Shown in pieces: positions 37,520 to 47,387 of a DNA stretch of 64,000 bases. The translations under genes and the position numbers were made by a program. The stretch's first letter is position 1. The number at the start of each line of letters is the position of its first letter. A model generated the notes under the pieces. That model ran no database searches. It saw only the letters and a list, made by a program, of their open reading frames with translations, and was not told where the DNA came from. Source of the stretch: Pseudonocardia asaccharolytica DSM 44247 = NBRC 16224 (GTDB lineage Bacteria > Actinomycetota > Actinomycetes > Mycobacteriales > Pseudonocardiaceae); NCBI RefSeq assembly GCF_000423625.1, contig NZ_AUII01000004.1:186001-250000 (forward strand), given 5' to 3'.

Positions 37520-38869
37520 ATGACGCCCCCGCACAACTACCTGGCCGTGATCAAGGTCGTCGGCATCGGTGGCGGCGGCGTGAACGCCGTCAACCGAATG
37601 ATCGAGGTCGGCCTCAAGGGCGTCGAGTTCATCGCGGTGAACACCGATGCCCAGGCCCTCCTGATGTCCGATGCCGACGTCAAGCTGGACATCGGTCGCG
37701 AGCTGACCCGTGGGCTCGGTGCCGGCGCGAACCCCGAGGTCGGGCGCAAGGCGGCCGAGGACCACCGCGAGGAGATCGAGGAGGTCCTGAAGGGGGCCGA
37801 CATGGTCTTCGTCACCGCCGGCGAGGGCGGTGGTACCGGCACCGGCGGCGCCCCCGTGGTGGCCAGCATCGCGCGCAAGCTCGGCGCGCTGACCATAGGC
37901 GTCGTCACGCGCCCGTTCACCTTCGAGGGCAAGCGCCGGGCGGGGCAGGCCGAGGACGGCATCCAGTCGCTGCGCAACGAGTGCGACACCTTGATAGTCA
38001 TCCCCAACGACCGGCTGCTGCAGCTGGGCGATGTGGGCGTCTCGTTGATGGATGCCTTCCGCTCGGCGGACGAGGTGCTGCTCTCCGGCGTCCAGGGCAT
38101 CACGAACCTGATCACCACTCCGGGTCTGATCAACCTGGACTTCGCCGACGTGAAGAGCGTCATGTCCGGCGCGGGCAGCGCGCTCATGGGCATCGGTTCC
38201 TCGCGGGGTGAGGGCAGGGCCGTGCAGGCGGCGGGCAAGGCGATCAACTCGCCGCTGCTCGAGGCCTCGATGGACGGCGCGCAGGGCGTTCTGCTGTCCA
38301 TCGCCGGCGGTTCGGACCTCGGCCTTTTCGAGATCAACGAGGCCGCGTCGCTGGTCCAGGAGGCGGCGCACCCCGAGGCCAACATCATCTTCGGCACCGT
38401 GATCGACGACTCGCTCGGCGACGAGGTACGGGTCACCGTGATCGCGGCAGGCTTCGAGGGCGGCACCCCGACCCACAAGAAGCTCGATCCCTCGGCGTTC
38501 CGGACCGGCGAGGCCGCCGCGGCGTCCGGCCCAGCCGAACCCGCGGGCGGCTCGGCGCAGACCGGCCATGCCCCGCCGCACAACGGCACCGGCGCCCCGC
38601 CGCCCACGCAGAGCGCGTTCGGCACGGGGCCGAACCAGACCGGTACCTTGCCGCCGGCGGCGCCGTACGCGCCGCCGGTTCCGCGTCGGCCCGAGGCGCC
38701 GCGCTACGACCCCGCGTTGCCCGAGCCCAGCCACCCGGCCGGCACCGAGCCGCCGTCTGTGCCGCCTGCGTCGTCCCCGGGGATCGGGTCGCCGCCGGCC
38801 ACGGCCACCGGGGCGACGTCGCCCGACGCCGACGACGACGTCGACGTACCCCCGTTCATGCGGCGCTGA
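37520..38869 (+). CDS. ftsZ: cell division GTPase FtsZ
   Basis: The 449-residue tubulin homologue begins [20 protein letters not shown] as in mycobacteria, which together with GGAAGG at 37505-37510 favours ATG 37520 over GTG 37511. The GTP signature [15 protein letters not shown] is at about 101-115 and the T7 loop [15 protein letters not shown] follows. After residue about 320 comes a long Pro/Ala/Gly-rich linker and a C-terminal conserved tail ([12 protein letters not shown]) that binds SepF/FtsW. The stop TGA is the start of a tandem repeat array. Confidence 0.98.
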   Translation: MTPPHNYLAVIKVVGIGGGGVNAVNRMIEVGLKGVEFIAVNTDAQALLMSDADVKLDIGRELTRGLGAGANPEVGRKAAEDHREEIEEVLKGADMVFVTAGEGGGTGTGGAPVVASIARKLGALTIGVVTRPFTFEGKRRAGQAEDGIQSLRNECDTLIVIPNDRLLQLGDVGVSLMDAFRSADEVLLSGVQGITNLITTPGLINLDFADVKSVMSGAGSALMGIGSSRGEGRAVQAAGKAINSPLLEASMDGAQGVLLSIAGGSDLGLFEINEAASLVQEAAHPEANIIFGTVIDDSLGDEVRVTVIAAGFEGGTPTHKKLDPSAFRTGEAAAASGPAEPAGGSAQTGHAPPHNGTGAPPPTQSAFGTGPNQTGTLPPAAPYAPPVPRRPEAPRYDPALPEPSHPAGTEPPSVPPASSPGIGSPPATATGATSPDADDDVDVPPFMRR

Positions 38870-38959
38870 GCGGAGCTTGCGAAGCGAACATGAGGGCTGA
38901 GCGGAGCTTGCGAAGCGAACATGAGGGCTGAGCGGAGCTTGCGAAGCGAACATGAGGGC
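38867..38959 (+). repeat. 3 x 31-bp tandem repeat beginning at the ftsZ stop codon
   Basis: Three identical 31-bp units start at 38867, 38898 and 38929, each with TGAGCGGAGCTTGCG, then AAGCGAAC, then ATGAGGGC. The ftsZ TGA opens unit 1 and a further TGA follows unit 3. With period 31 the unit-initial TGAs stop all three frames. pgeF begins only 7 bp after the trailing TGA. Confidence 0.9.
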
Positions 38960-38968
38960 TGAGCGGCG

Positions 38969-39691
38969 GTGCGTGTCCGGCGGGTGGTGACCACCCGGGC
39001 CGGCGGCCGGTCCAGGGGCGCGTTCACCAGTTTCAACCTGTCCCTGGGGGTTGGCGACGAACCGGCGGCCGTGGCCGCGAACCGGCGTCGGCTGGCCGAT
39101 GAGCTCGGGCTCTCCCGCGGCGGGGTGGTGTTCCTGCAGCAGGTCCACGGCACTCGGGTGGCGACCGTGCGGGGCCCGGTCGGCCCGGCCGATCCGGATC
39201 TCCCGGGGACCGATGCGGCCGTGACGGCGACACCGGGCGTCGGGCTGGCCGTGCTGACCGCGGACTGCGTGCCGGTCCTGCTGGCCGACCCGCGGGCCGG
39301 TGTGGTGGGCGCGGCACACGCGGGCCGGGTCGGGGCTGCCGCCGGGGTGCTGCCCGCGACGGTGGCGGCGATGACGGCGCTGGGCGCCCGGCCCCCGTCG
39401 CTCGAGGTGCTCCTGGGCCCCGCGGTCTGTGGCGCCTGCTACGAGGTCCCCGTGGCGATGCGCGACCAGGTGGAGGAGGCGTTGCCCGGCAGCGCCTCGC
39501 GCACCCGCCGCGGGACCCCCGGGCTCGACATCCGGGCCGGGCTGTATCGCCAGCTGGCCGCGCTCGGCGTGGCGCGGGTCGGGGTCGATCCGCGCTGCAC
39601 CCTGGAGGACCCGGATCTCTACAGCCATCGTCGTGGGGCGCCCACGGGCCGTCAGGCGGCCGTGACGTGGCTGGACCCGTCCGCCCGGTGA
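38969..39691 (+). CDS. pgeF: PgeF/YfiH-family multicopper-like polyphenol oxidase (purine nucleosidase-like)
   Basis: The 240-residue protein has FTSFNLSLGVGDEPAAVAANR, QQVHGTRV, the metal ligands in LAVLTADCVPVLLAD and GAAHAGRVG, and LGPAVCGACYEV. The family (Rv2149c, E. coli YfiH) has been linked to purine nucleoside phosphorylase-like activity and to removal of misincorporated serine from peptidoglycan precursors. Its place right after ftsZ is conserved in actinobacteria. GTG 38969 is the first start after the repeat array. Confidence 0.9.
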   Translation: MRVRRVVTTRAGGRSRGAFTSFNLSLGVGDEPAAVAANRRRLADELGLSRGGVVFLQQVHGTRVATVRGPVGPADPDLPGTDAAVTATPGVGLAVLTADCVPVLLADPRAGVVGAAHAGRVGAAAGVLPATVAAMTALGARPPSLEVLLGPAVCGACYEVPVAMRDQVEEALPGSASRTRRGTPGLDIRAGLYRQLAALGVARVGVDPRCTLEDPDLYSHRRGAPTGRQAAVTWLDPSAR

Positions 39692-39715
39692 ACACAAGGG
39701 CGGGAGAATGTGCCG

Positions 39716-40456
39716 GTGAGCGAAGAACGACGCGCGGAGCTTCAGCGACGGCTGGCGGCGGTGCGGGGGCGGATCGAGGCGGCCTGTGCCGCGGCGGGCC
39801 GGGACGCGCGCGAGGTCGCGCTGCTGGCCGTCACGAAGACGGTGCCGGCCGCGGACGTCGCGATCCTGCTTGATCTCGGGCTCGCCGCGTTCGGTGAGAA
39901 CCGGGCTCAGGAGGCGGCGGCGAAGGTCGGCGAGGTCGCCCGGCTGCGTCCGCTCGCCGATCCGGCATGGCATTTCGTCGGCGTCCTGCAGCGGAACAAG
40001 GTGCGGATGGTGCTTCCGTGGGTGACCAGGGTGGAGTCGGTCGACTCGGCCCGGCTGGTCGACACGCTCGCCACCGCGATACGCCGGGCTCGCGACGAGG
40101 GCGTCCGGAAGGACCCGGTGCGGGTCCTGCTGCAATACAGTGTGGACGGTGATCCGGCGCGTGGCGGGGTGCGGCTGGAAGGCCCTGACGGGCTGCTGGC
40201 GCTCGCCGAGCACGTCGCGGGCCGCGCCGAGTTGCAGTTGGACGGGCTGATGTCCGTCGCGCCGCTGGATGCCGATCCGGACGTCGCGTTCGCCGATATC
40301 GCCAAGGCCGCCGTCCGGCTGCGCGCCGAGCACCCCGGGGCCACGGAGCTGTCGGCGGGCATGAGCGGTGACCTGGACGTGGCCATTCGTTACGGATCAA
40401 CGGGGGTGCGTGTCGGAACGGCGCTTGTGGGGGAACGGCGGATAGCCTCGCAGTGA
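39716..40456 (+). CDS. YggS-family PLP homeostasis protein
   Basis: The 246-residue TIM-barrel protein binds pyridoxal phosphate at the lysine in [13 protein letters not shown]. It has [38 protein letters not shown] and RVGTALVG. It buffers PLP but has no known catalytic activity. GTG 39716 is favoured because GGGAG lies 9 nt upstream and a GAGAAT -10-like box ends 6 nt upstream; GTG 39710 is the alternative. It lies between pgeF and sepF as in mycobacteria (Rv2148c). Confidence 0.92.
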   Translation: MSEERRAELQRRLAAVRGRIEAACAAAGRDAREVALLAVTKTVPAADVAILLDLGLAAFGENRAQEAAAKVGEVARLRPLADPAWHFVGVLQRNKVRMVLPWVTRVESVDSARLVDTLATAIRRARDEGVRKDPVRVLLQYSVDGDPARGGVRLEGPDGLLALAEHVAGRAELQLDGLMSVAPLDADPDVAFADIAKAAVRLRAEHPGATELSAGMSGDLDVAIRYGSTGVRVGTALVGERRIASQ

Positions 40457-40508
40457 CCGTCGATCGCGGGGGCGAACGGCGACGGGGGCGTCGATGATGG
40501 GAGCGCGA

Positions 40509-41273
40509 ATGGGCGCGATGTACCGGCTCAAGGCTTACTTCGGAATGGTGCCCGCCGAGGAGATGGGGGAGTACGTCGACGAGCACGTGCCCGGCTACGG
40601 GGGCGCTCGCCGGGCCCCCGACGAGCGCTATGCCTCAGCCCGGTACGACTATGACGACCGGGTCGAGGAGCTCTACGGCGGTCGCGGCGACGAATGGGAC
40701 CGCAGGCCGGGCCGTCCCGGCGGAATGGAGCGAACCCCGCGTGACCTCCATGGCGACTCTCGGATCGACCGGGAGGTCTCGCGCGGGCTGAGCGGAGCGG
40801 GGGGCCCCGGCCCGGCCGCGGTGCGCGGCGCGCTGGCGGTCGACCCGGATGCCGCGATGCGCAATCCCATCCGAGACCCGACCCTGCGCGAGGCCACAAT
40901 GAGAGAAACGACACTCCGCGATCCGATCCGCTCCGCCGAGCGGTCGCCGGCCGGAACCTCGGTGCCCGAGCAGCGCGACCGCGGCGCCGTCGCGCTGGCG
41001 CGGATCACCACGCTGCAGCCGCGCAGCTACAAGGAGGCGCGGACGATCGGTGAGCACTACCGCGATGGCCAGCCCGTCATCATGAACCTCACCGAGCTCG
41101 ATGCCGCCGACGCCAAGCGTCTGGTCGACTTCGCGGCGGGCCTGGCGTTCGCGCTGCGCGGCTCGATCGACAAGGTCACGAACCGTGTTTTCCTGCTCAC
41201 ACCCGCGGATGTGGAGGTCTCGGCGGACGACGCGCGGAAACTCGCCGAACGCGGGATGTTCCGCCAGGATTGA
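40509..41273 (+). CDS. sepF: cell division protein SepF
   Basis: The 254-residue protein starts [19 protein letters not shown], the amphipathic membrane-binding helix. A long variable charged linker with repeated DPxxRxAT-like segments follows, then the SepF domain at about 165-250 ([44 protein letters not shown]). It anchors FtsZ to the membrane. ATG 40509 with GGGAG upstream is preferred; 40494 would add five residues. It lies two genes after pgeF, as expected. Confidence 0.93.
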   Translation: MGAMYRLKAYFGMVPAEEMGEYVDEHVPGYGGARRAPDERYASARYDYDDRVEELYGGRGDEWDRRPGRPGGMERTPRDLHGDSRIDREVSRGLSGAGGPGPAAVRGALAVDPDAAMRNPIRDPTLREATMRETTLRDPIRSAERSPAGTSVPEQRDRGAVALARITTLQPRSYKEARTIGEHYRDGQPVIMNLTELDAADAKRLVDFAAGLAFALRGSIDKVTNRVFLLTPADVEVSADDARKLAERGMFRQD

Positions 41274-41277
41274 CGGC

Positions 41278-41571
41278 GTGCCCCTCGTCGTTCAGTTCGT
41301 CATCTACTACGTGCTCTTCTTCTTCTGGCTGCTGCTCATGGCCAGGATCGTGGTCGAGCTCGTGCGGTCCTTCGCGCACCAGTGGGTGCCCAGCGGGCAC
41401 AGTGCGGTGGCCCTCGAAGTGATCTTCACGGTGACCGATCCACCGGTGAAGTTGTTGCGGAGAGTGATCCCAGTCGTCCGGATTGGGGGCGTGGGACTGG
41501 ACCTGTCGATTATGGTTCTGCTGCTGGTCGTGTTCATACTGATGAACGTTGCCCAGCCGATGCCGGTGTGA
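41278..41571 (+). CDS. YggT-family membrane protein
   Basis: The 97-residue protein has two membrane segments, FVIYYVLFFFWLLLMARIVVEL (about 6-27) and LDLSIMVLLLVVFILMNVA (about 75-93), flanking the conserved loop VTDPPVKLLRRVIPVVRIGGVGLD. YggT proteins assist envelope or osmotic functions, and in this locus (Rv2146c) are thought to act with SepF and Wag31. The start GTG lies 4 bp after the sepF stop. Confidence 0.9.
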   Translation: MPLVVQFVIYYVLFFFWLLLMARIVVELVRSFAHQWVPSGHSAVALEVIFTVTDPPVKLLRRVIPVVRIGGVGLDLSIMVLLLVVFILMNVAQPMPV

Positions 41572-41618
41572 GCCCCAGTCACCCGGCTTCGCCGCCGAGG
41601 ACTGCATGAGGTGATCCG

Positions 41619-42497
41619 ATGCCGCTGACACCCGCCGACGTGCACAACGTCGCGTTCAGCAAACCGCCGATCGGCAAGAGGGGATATAACGAGGACGAGG
41701 TCGACGCGTTCCTCGACCTGGTCGAGGCCGAGTTGGCCCGGCTGATCGAGGAGAACGAGGACCTGCAGGAACAGGTCGCCCAGCTCGAGCAGCGGCTCGG
41801 CAACGCCCAGGCCGACCTGGAGGACGCGCGCTCGCGGCCACAGGGCGCCGGAATGGGTGTGCCGCAGGCGCCGCCGACCCAGCAGATGCAGCGCACCGTG
41901 GAGCCGATGCAGCGCCCCATGGAGCCGCAGCGCTCGCTCTCCGCCCCGCCGCCGCAGATGGCCGAGGGCGGTGACCTCGGTGGCGGCGACCACCACGTTC
42001 AGGCCGCGAAGGTCTTGGGCCTGGCGCAGGAGATGGCCGATCGGCTCACCGCCGAGGCCAAGAACGAGGCCGACACCATGCTGGCGGACGCCCGGACCAA
42101 GTCCGAGCAGCTGCTGTCCGAGGCTCGAACCAAGTCCGACGGGCTGGTCAACGACGCGCGCTCGCGCGCCGAGACGATGCTCAACGACGCCCGCACCCGG
42201 GCCGAGACCCTGGAGCGGCAGTCGCGAGACAAGGCTACGTCCCTGGTCAGCGAGGCCGAACGGAAGCAGACCGAGATCATCGGGACGATCCAGCGCGACA
42301 AGTCGGTGCTGGAGAAGAAGATCGACGAGCTGCGGACGTTCGAGCGCGAGTACCGAACTCGCCTGAAGACCTACCTGGAATCCCAGCTACGAGACCTGGA
42401 GGGCCGTGGTTCCGCGGCGCCATCGGACGGCCGGGCCAACCCGAATGGCGGTTATGCCGCCACCGGGTACGGTCAACGTGCCGACGCCGGTAGCTGA
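41619..42497 (+). CDS. wag31: DivIVA/Wag31 polar growth protein
   Basis: The 292-residue protein has the N-terminal membrane-curvature domain [23 protein letters not shown], then coiled-coil to about residue 75. A Gln/Pro/Met-rich linker (about 76-125) precedes a long second coiled-coil with repeats of AxxRxxAE type ([20 protein letters not shown]). It marks poles and directs polar cell-wall synthesis. It is the standard end of the extended dcw cluster. Confidence 0.96.
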   Translation: MPLTPADVHNVAFSKPPIGKRGYNEDEVDAFLDLVEAELARLIEENEDLQEQVAQLEQRLGNAQADLEDARSRPQGAGMGVPQAPPTQQMQRTVEPMQRPMEPQRSLSAPPPQMAEGGDLGGGDHHVQAAKVLGLAQEMADRLTAEAKNEADTMLADARTKSEQLLSEARTKSDGLVNDARSRAETMLNDARTRAETLERQSRDKATSLVSEAERKQTEIIGTIQRDKSVLEKKIDELRTFEREYRTRLKTYLESQLRDLEGRGSAAPSDGRANPNGGYAATGYGQRADAGS

Positions 42498-42568
42498 CGG
42501 TTCCCGCCCGATTGCCTGACCGACCGGGCGGACGGCCCGACGCTGCGCCGCCGCCCAGGGAGTGAATC

Positions 42569-43726
42569 GTGCTGCTGCTGGTCCTGATCCTCGTCATGAT
42601 CGCGTTCGGCCTGCTGGTCGTCGCGCTGCTCTCCGGCAGCGTGCTGTGGGCCTGGGTGTCCGTCGCGGTGAGTGTCGGCGCCGCCGGGGTGCTGCTCGTC
42701 GACTGGATGCAGCGTCGCGCGGCGGTCAAGGCCGGTGCCGATGCCGGCCGGTCCGTCCCACCGCAGATCCCCACCGCCATCGCCGAGCCGGCCACCGAGA
42801 TCATCCCGATCGTGCCCGCTGGCGGGCCCGCGCCCGGGGCGCCCGCGGGTGCCGGTCACGGTGGTAGCGGCCGGGGAGACGATCCGGAGGTCGACGCGTC
42901 GGCCTCCGAGGCGACCACCGTGCTTCCGGTGATCCAACCGCCCGGCTCTGCGGACCGACCGTCCGGCGCTGGTGAGGACATCATCCCATCGGGCATCTTT
43001 TCCTCACCCAGCGTGACCGAATCCTGTGTGGATGTTCCGGGCCCGGGAGTGGGCGCGGCCGCCGAACCGGAAGCCTCCGAGAGCGGCCCAGCCGCGGACC
43101 GCCCCGCCGAGCCGGGCGCGGACGACGAGTCCCGGACCTCGGCACCGGCCGTTGCCGGGTCCGCTGCCGACCCCTCCTCGAACGGGGCGTCGGCCGGCGG
43201 CGCGCCGAAGGCGGATCTGGGCGCCGAGGAGATCGACGGGCCCACCCTGGCGGTGGCCCCGGCGAGCAGCGCCGGCCCGGCGGCCGGTCAGGAGGCACCC
43301 GACGCACCGGACGCGGGTGAGGTGCCGAAGCAGCCCGCGGCCACCACCCAGGTCCGCGCGGGTGACCCACCGATGGCCCAGTCGGAGCGGTGGCGCGGCC
43401 CCCAGAACGGACCGCCGCCACCCGATCTCCGGCGCGGCACCCCGCAGGACGCCCGCGGTGGTCTCCCGCCGCCGCTCGGGCCGGGCGGCGAGCCGCCCGA
43501 GGAGCCGCGCAACGCCGACGCCGCGGCGCTGGTGGCCGAGCTCGAGGACGAGGTCGTCGTCGTCGACGAGCTCCCGCGCTATCACCTGGCGGGTTGCCGC
43601 TCGCTGCCGGGCAAGCCGATCATCCCGCTGCCGGTCCGCGAGGCGGTCGAGCTCGGCTTCACCCCGTGCGGCTGGTGCACCCCCGACCGGGTGCTGAGCG
43701 GCCGGCATCCGGCGCAGGTGCGCTGA
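42569..43726 (+). CDS. membrane protein with long disordered linker and C-terminal Ada-like Cys/His motif
   Basis: The 385-residue protein has two N-terminal membrane helices (about 2-22 and 25-45), matching in position and layout the small Rv2144c protein after wag31. A Pro/Ala/Glu/Ser-rich, probably disordered region of about 270 residues follows. The C-terminal 50 residues are conserved-looking: YHLAGCRSL ... GFTPCGWCTP, i.e. H, C and a CxxC with spacing like the zinc site of Ada. I know no characterised function. The stop TGA starts the third repeat array. Confidence 0.75.
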   Translation: MLLLVLILVMIAFGLLVVALLSGSVLWAWVSVAVSVGAAGVLLVDWMQRRAAVKAGADAGRSVPPQIPTAIAEPATEIIPIVPAGGPAPGAPAGAGHGGSGRGDDPEVDASASEATTVLPVIQPPGSADRPSGAGEDIIPSGIFSSPSVTESCVDVPGPGVGAAAEPEASESGPAADRPAEPGADDESRTSAPAVAGSAADPSSNGASAGGAPKADLGAEEIDGPTLAVAPASSAGPAAGQEAPDAPDAGEVPKQPAATTQVRAGDPPMAQSERWRGPQNGPPPPDLRRGTPQDARGGLPPPLGPGGEPPEEPRNADAAALVAELEDEVVVVDELPRYHLAGCRSLPGKPIIPLPVREAVELGFTPCGWCTPDRVLSGRHPAQVR

Positions 43727-43816
43727 GCGGAGCTTGCGGAGCGAACATCAGCGCTGAGCGGAGCTTGCGGAGCGAACATCAGCGCTGAGCGGAGCTTGCG
43801 GAGCGAACATCAGCGC
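43724..43816 (+). repeat. 3 x 31-bp tandem repeat beginning at a stop codon (third array)
   Basis: Three identical 31-bp units at 43724, 43755 and 43786 begin TGAGCGGAGCTTGCG, continue GAGCGAAC and end ATCAGCGC. The first TGA is the stop of the gene at 42569 and a TGA follows the third unit. It shares its first 23 bases with the ftsI array; the ftsZ array differs by one base. Confidence 0.9.
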
Positions 43817-43856
43817 TGACCCGGGCGGGGAATATCGGCTGCCGCCCGCGCGCTAC

Positions 43857-44088
43857 CCTTGGCGCACACGCACGACCACAGGTATCGATCCGGCCATCAC
43901 CGGGGAGCCTCCGGAAGAAACGGGTGCCCAGAGCGTCTGCGCATCCGGAGTAGAACCGGACGGGAGCGGCCCGTCACAGCCGTCGAACGAGAGGCCGTCC
44001 GCGTCGGTGGACGGCAAGCGGGGTGGTACCGCGGCACCCGAGAACGGATGTCGTCCCCGTGCAGGCAGATCAAAATCGCCGCACGAGG
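43857..44088 (+). promoter_or_regulatory. ileS T-box riboswitch leader
   Basis: The 374-bp gap before ileS holds the repeat array and then a structured leader. The invariant T-box GGTGGTACCGCGG lies at 44022-44034, followed by a stem region that can include the SD (GAGGAGCACC, about 44081-44090) 10 nt before the ATG. Candidate isoleucine specifier codons ATC occur near 43885-43890. Actinobacterial ileS T-boxes usually control translation by sequestering the SD, and the absence of a U-rich terminator here fits. Stem I boundaries were not folded. Confidence 0.85.
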
Positions 44089-44100
44089 AGCACCATCGCG

Positions 44101-47100
44101 ATGGCCGAACCGCAGTCCCCGTCCTACCCGAGCGTCCCCGCGCATCCGTCGTTTCCCGCCCTGGAGCGGGAGGTCCTCGACTTCTGGGAGGCCGATCAGA
44201 CCTTCGTCGCGTCCGTCGAGGCGCGACCGGCCGGTGAGAACGGCAGCAACGAGTTCGTCTTCTACGACGGCCCGCCCTTCGCCAATGGCCTGCCGCACTA
44301 CGGCCACCTGCTCACCGGATATGTGAAGGACGTCGTCCCACGGCACCGCACCATGCTCGGCCGCCGCGTCGAGCGCCGGTTCGGCTGGGACACCCACGGG
44401 CTGCCCGCCGAGGTCGAGGCCGAGCGTCAGCTCGGGATCAAGCACAAGTCCGAGATCGAGGAGATGGGCGTCGCCGCCTTCAACGCGGCCTGCCGCACCT
44501 CGGTGCTGCGCTACACCGACGAATGGCGAGAGTACGTCACCCGGCAGGCCCGCTGGGTCGACTTCGACCACGACTACAAGACCCTCGACCTGGACTACAT
44601 GGAGTCGGTCATGTGGGCCTTCAAGACCCTGTGGGACAAGGGTTTGGTCTACTCCGGGTTCCGGGTGCTCTGGTACTGCTGGCGCTGCGAGACCCCGCTG
44701 TCGTCCACCGAGACCAAGATGGACGACGTCTATCTCGATCGCCAGGACCCCGCGGTCACGGTCGGGCTGCGGCTGGTCAGCGAGGACCCCGAGCTCGACG
44801 GCGCGCTGGCCCTGGTGTGGACGACCACGCCGTGGACCCTGCCGTCGAACCTCGCCGTCGCCGTCCACCCCGATATCGAGTACGTCCTCGTCGAGGCCGC
44901 CACGAAGGAAGACCAGGCTGGGGAACGCTACGTGCTGGCCGCCGCCCGGCTGGGCGCCTACGCCCGCGAGCTGGGCGAGGAACCGGCGATCCGGCGCCGG
45001 TTCACCGGCGCCGAGCTGCTCGGCACGGCCTACCTGCCGCCGTTCGACTTCTTCGCGGGCCGGGAGAACGCGCATCGCGTGCTGGCCGCGGACTATGTCA
45101 CCACCGAGGACGGCACCGGGCTGGTGCATATTGCGCCGGCCTTCGGTGAGGAGGACAAGGTCGTCACCGACGCCGCGGGCATCGAGGCCGTCGTGCCGGT
45201 GGACGCGCGCGGCGAGTTCACCACCGAGGTGCCTCCGTACACCGGCATGCAGGTGTTCGACGCCAACCCGCAGATCATCCGCGACCTCAAGGACCGCGCC
45301 CCGCATGCGCGGGGCGTGCTGCTGCGGCATGAGACCTACGATCACCCGTACCCGCACTGCTGGCGCTGCGGCAACCCGCTCATCCAGCGCGCCGTCGACT
45401 CGTGGTTCGTCAAGGTCACCGAGTTCCGGGACCGCATGGTCGAGCTGAACAAGCAGATCACCTGGGTGCCCGAGCACGTGCGCGACGGGCAGTTCGGCAA
45501 GTGGCTGGAGGGCGCGCGGGACTGGTCGATCTCGCGCAACCGGTACTGGGGTTCGCCCATCCCGGTGTGGGTTTCCGACGACCCGCGCTACCCACGGGTG
45601 GACGTCTACGGCTCGCTGGACGAGCTGGAGCGCGACTTCGGGATGCGGCCCACCGATCTGCACCGCCCCTATGTCGACGAGCTGACCCGGCCCAACCCGG
45701 ACGACCCCACCGGACGCTCCACGATGCGGCGGGTGCCCGAGGTGCTCGACTGCTGGTTCGAGTCGGGTTCGATGCCGTTCGCCCAGGTGCACTACCCGTT
45801 CGAGAACACCGACTGGTTCGAGCACCACTATCCGGGCGACTTCATCGTCGAGTACAACGGGCAGACCCGCGGCTGGTTCTACACCCTGCACGTACTGGCG
45901 ACGGCGCTGTTCGACCGGCCGTCGTTCGCCACGTGCGTGGCGCACGGGATCGTGCTCGGCGACGACGGGCAGAAGATGTCCAAGTCCCGGCGCAACTACC
46001 CCGACGTCAACGAGGTGTTCTCCCGCGACGGCTCCGACGCCATGCGCTGGTTCCTCATGGCCTCGCCGATCCTGCGCGGCGGGAACCTGATCGTCACCGA
46101 ACAGGGCATCCGGGAGGGTGTGCGCCAGGCGATCCTGCCGCTGTGGAACACCTGGTACTTCCTGTCGCTGTATGCGAACGCGGCGGGCCACCGGGGAGTG
46201 GCCCGCACCGATAGCGCCCACGTGCTCGACCGGTACGTCCTTGCCAAGACCGCGGAGCTGGTCGACCAGGTGAGCGCGGCGATGGAGGTCTACGACATCG
46301 CCGGCGCCTGCGAGCGGATCCGCGACCACGCCGAGGTGCTGACCAACTGGTACGTGCGCCGGTCGCGGGACCGGTTCTGGGCCGACGACCCGGGGATCAA
46401 CACGGATGCGATCGACACGCTGCACACCGTCCTGGAGGTGACGGCGCGGGCCGCGGCCCCGCTGCTGCCGCTGACCATGGAGAAGATCTGGCAGGGGCTG
46501 ACCGGCGGACGGTCGGTGCACCTGACCGACTGGCCGACGACAGGAACGGCAGCGGAAGGAACATCGGCGCAGCGCGCAGAGCTGCCGCGCGACGCCGAGC
46601 TCGTCGCGGCGATGGACCGGGTCCGGCAGGTGGCCTCGGCGGCCCTTTCCCTGCGCAAGGCGCGCGGGCTGCGGGTGCGGCTGCCGCTGGCGACGCTCAC
46701 GGTCGCCGCGCCGGACGCTGCCGTGCTCGAGCCCTTCGCCGACATCCTGCGCGACGAGGTGAACGTCAAACAGGTCGTGCTGAGCGCCGACGTCGCCGCT
46801 CACGGGCGGTTCGAGGTGGCGGTCAACGCCCGCGCCTGCGGTCCCCGGCTGGGCGGGGACACCCAGAAGGCCATCCGCGCGGTCAAGGCCGGGGAGTGGA
46901 AATCCAACCCGGACGGAACCGTGGAGGCCGCCGGGATCACGCTGCTGCCTGGTGAGTTCACCGAGCGGCTGGTCGCCAAGGATCCGGAGGAGACGGCCGC
47001 GCTGCCCGGCAACACCGGCCTCGTGGTGCTCGACACGGCGGTGACCCCGCAGCTTGCGCGGGAGGGCCTGGCCCGCGACGCCGTCCGGGTCGTGCAGCAG

Positions 47101-47319
47101 GCCCGCCGCGATGCCGGGCTGGAGGTCTCCGATCGGATCGCGCTGACCGTGGATGCTCCCGAGCCGGTGCTCGACGCGATCCGTGCGCACGAGCGGTTCG
47201 TGGCGGGGGAGGTGCTGGCGAGGGACGTGACCTATGCGCCGGTGACCGAGCCCGTCCTCGTGGGGAAGGTCTCCGATGGCCACGAGGTCCGCGTCCGCGT
47301 CCAGCCGATCCGCCCCTGA
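44101..47319 (+). CDS. ileS: isoleucyl-tRNA synthetase, long (eukaryote-like) type
   Basis: The 1072-residue class Ia synthetase has a HIGH-like motif in [14 protein letters not shown] (about 59-72), an editing domain ([15 protein letters not shown]) and [13 protein letters not shown] with KMSKS at about 624-628. A long anticodon-binding and C-terminal region follows. The sequence style ([12 protein letters not shown]) belongs to the longer type shared with eukaryotes, which in other bacteria can be less sensitive to mupirocin. ATG 44101 has GAGGAG upstream within the T-box-controlled region. Confidence 0.97.
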   Translation: MAEPQSPSYPSVPAHPSFPALEREVLDFWEADQTFVASVEARPAGENGSNEFVFYDGPPFANGLPHYGHLLTGYVKDVVPRHRTMLGRRVERRFGWDTHGLPAEVEAERQLGIKHKSEIEEMGVAAFNAACRTSVLRYTDEWREYVTRQARWVDFDHDYKTLDLDYMESVMWAFKTLWDKGLVYSGFRVLWYCWRCETPLSSTETKMDDVYLDRQDPAVTVGLRLVSEDPELDGALALVWTTTPWTLPSNLAVAVHPDIEYVLVEAATKEDQAGERYVLAAARLGAYARELGEEPAIRRRFTGAELLGTAYLPPFDFFAGRENAHRVLAADYVTTEDGTGLVHIAPAFGEEDKVVTDAAGIEAVVPVDARGEFTTEVPPYTGMQVFDANPQIIRDLKDRAPHARGVLLRHETYDHPYPHCWRCGNPLIQRAVDSWFVKVTEFRDRMVELNKQITWVPEHVRDGQFGKWLEGARDWSISRNRYWGSPIPVWVSDDPRYPRVDVYGSLDELERDFGMRPTDLHRPYVDELTRPNPDDPTGRSTMRRVPEVLDCWFESGSMPFAQVHYPFENTDWFEHHYPGDFIVEYNGQTRGWFYTLHVLATALFDRPSFATCVAHGIVLGDDGQKMSKSRRNYPDVNEVFSRDGSDAMRWFLMASPILRGGNLIVTEQGIREGVRQAILPLWNTWYFLSLYANAAGHRGVARTDSAHVLDRYVLAKTAELVDQVSAAMEVYDIAGACERIRDHAEVLTNWYVRRSRDRFWADDPGINTDAIDTLHTVLEVTARAAAPLLPLTMEKIWQGLTGGRSVHLTDWPTTGTAAEGTSAQRAELPRDAELVAAMDRVRQVASAALSLRKARGLRVRLPLATLTVAAPDAAVLEPFADILRDEVNVKQVVLSADVAAHGRFEVAVNARACGPRLGGDTQKAIRAVKAGEWKSNPDGTVEAAGITLLPGEFTERLVAKDPEETAALPGNTGLVVLDTAVTPQLAREGLARDAVRVVQQARRDAGLEVSDRIALTVDAPEPVLDAIRAHERFVAGEVLARDVTYAPVTEPVLVGKVSDGHEVRVRVQPIRP

Positions 47320-47359
47320 CCCGCGAGTCGCGATATTTCCGAGCGCGAGTCGGCGTATC
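47320..47359 (+). repeat. CGCGAGTCG-type stop-codon-associated repeat, copy C
   Basis: Directly after the ileS TGA comes CC and then CGCGAGTCGCGATATTTCCG, followed by AGCGCGAGTCGGCGTAT, i.e. two half-units. Sense orientation relative to ileS. It is mirrored by copy D on the other side of the next gene. Confidence 0.65.
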
Positions 47360-47387
47360 CGCGCGGCGGTGCTGGCATGATCGCCCC

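Noticed and set aside
37475..40333. 952-codon minus-strand open frame across ftsZ-pgeF-yggS
   Set aside because: Antisense to well-identified genes and runs through the tandem repeat array; no domain seen.
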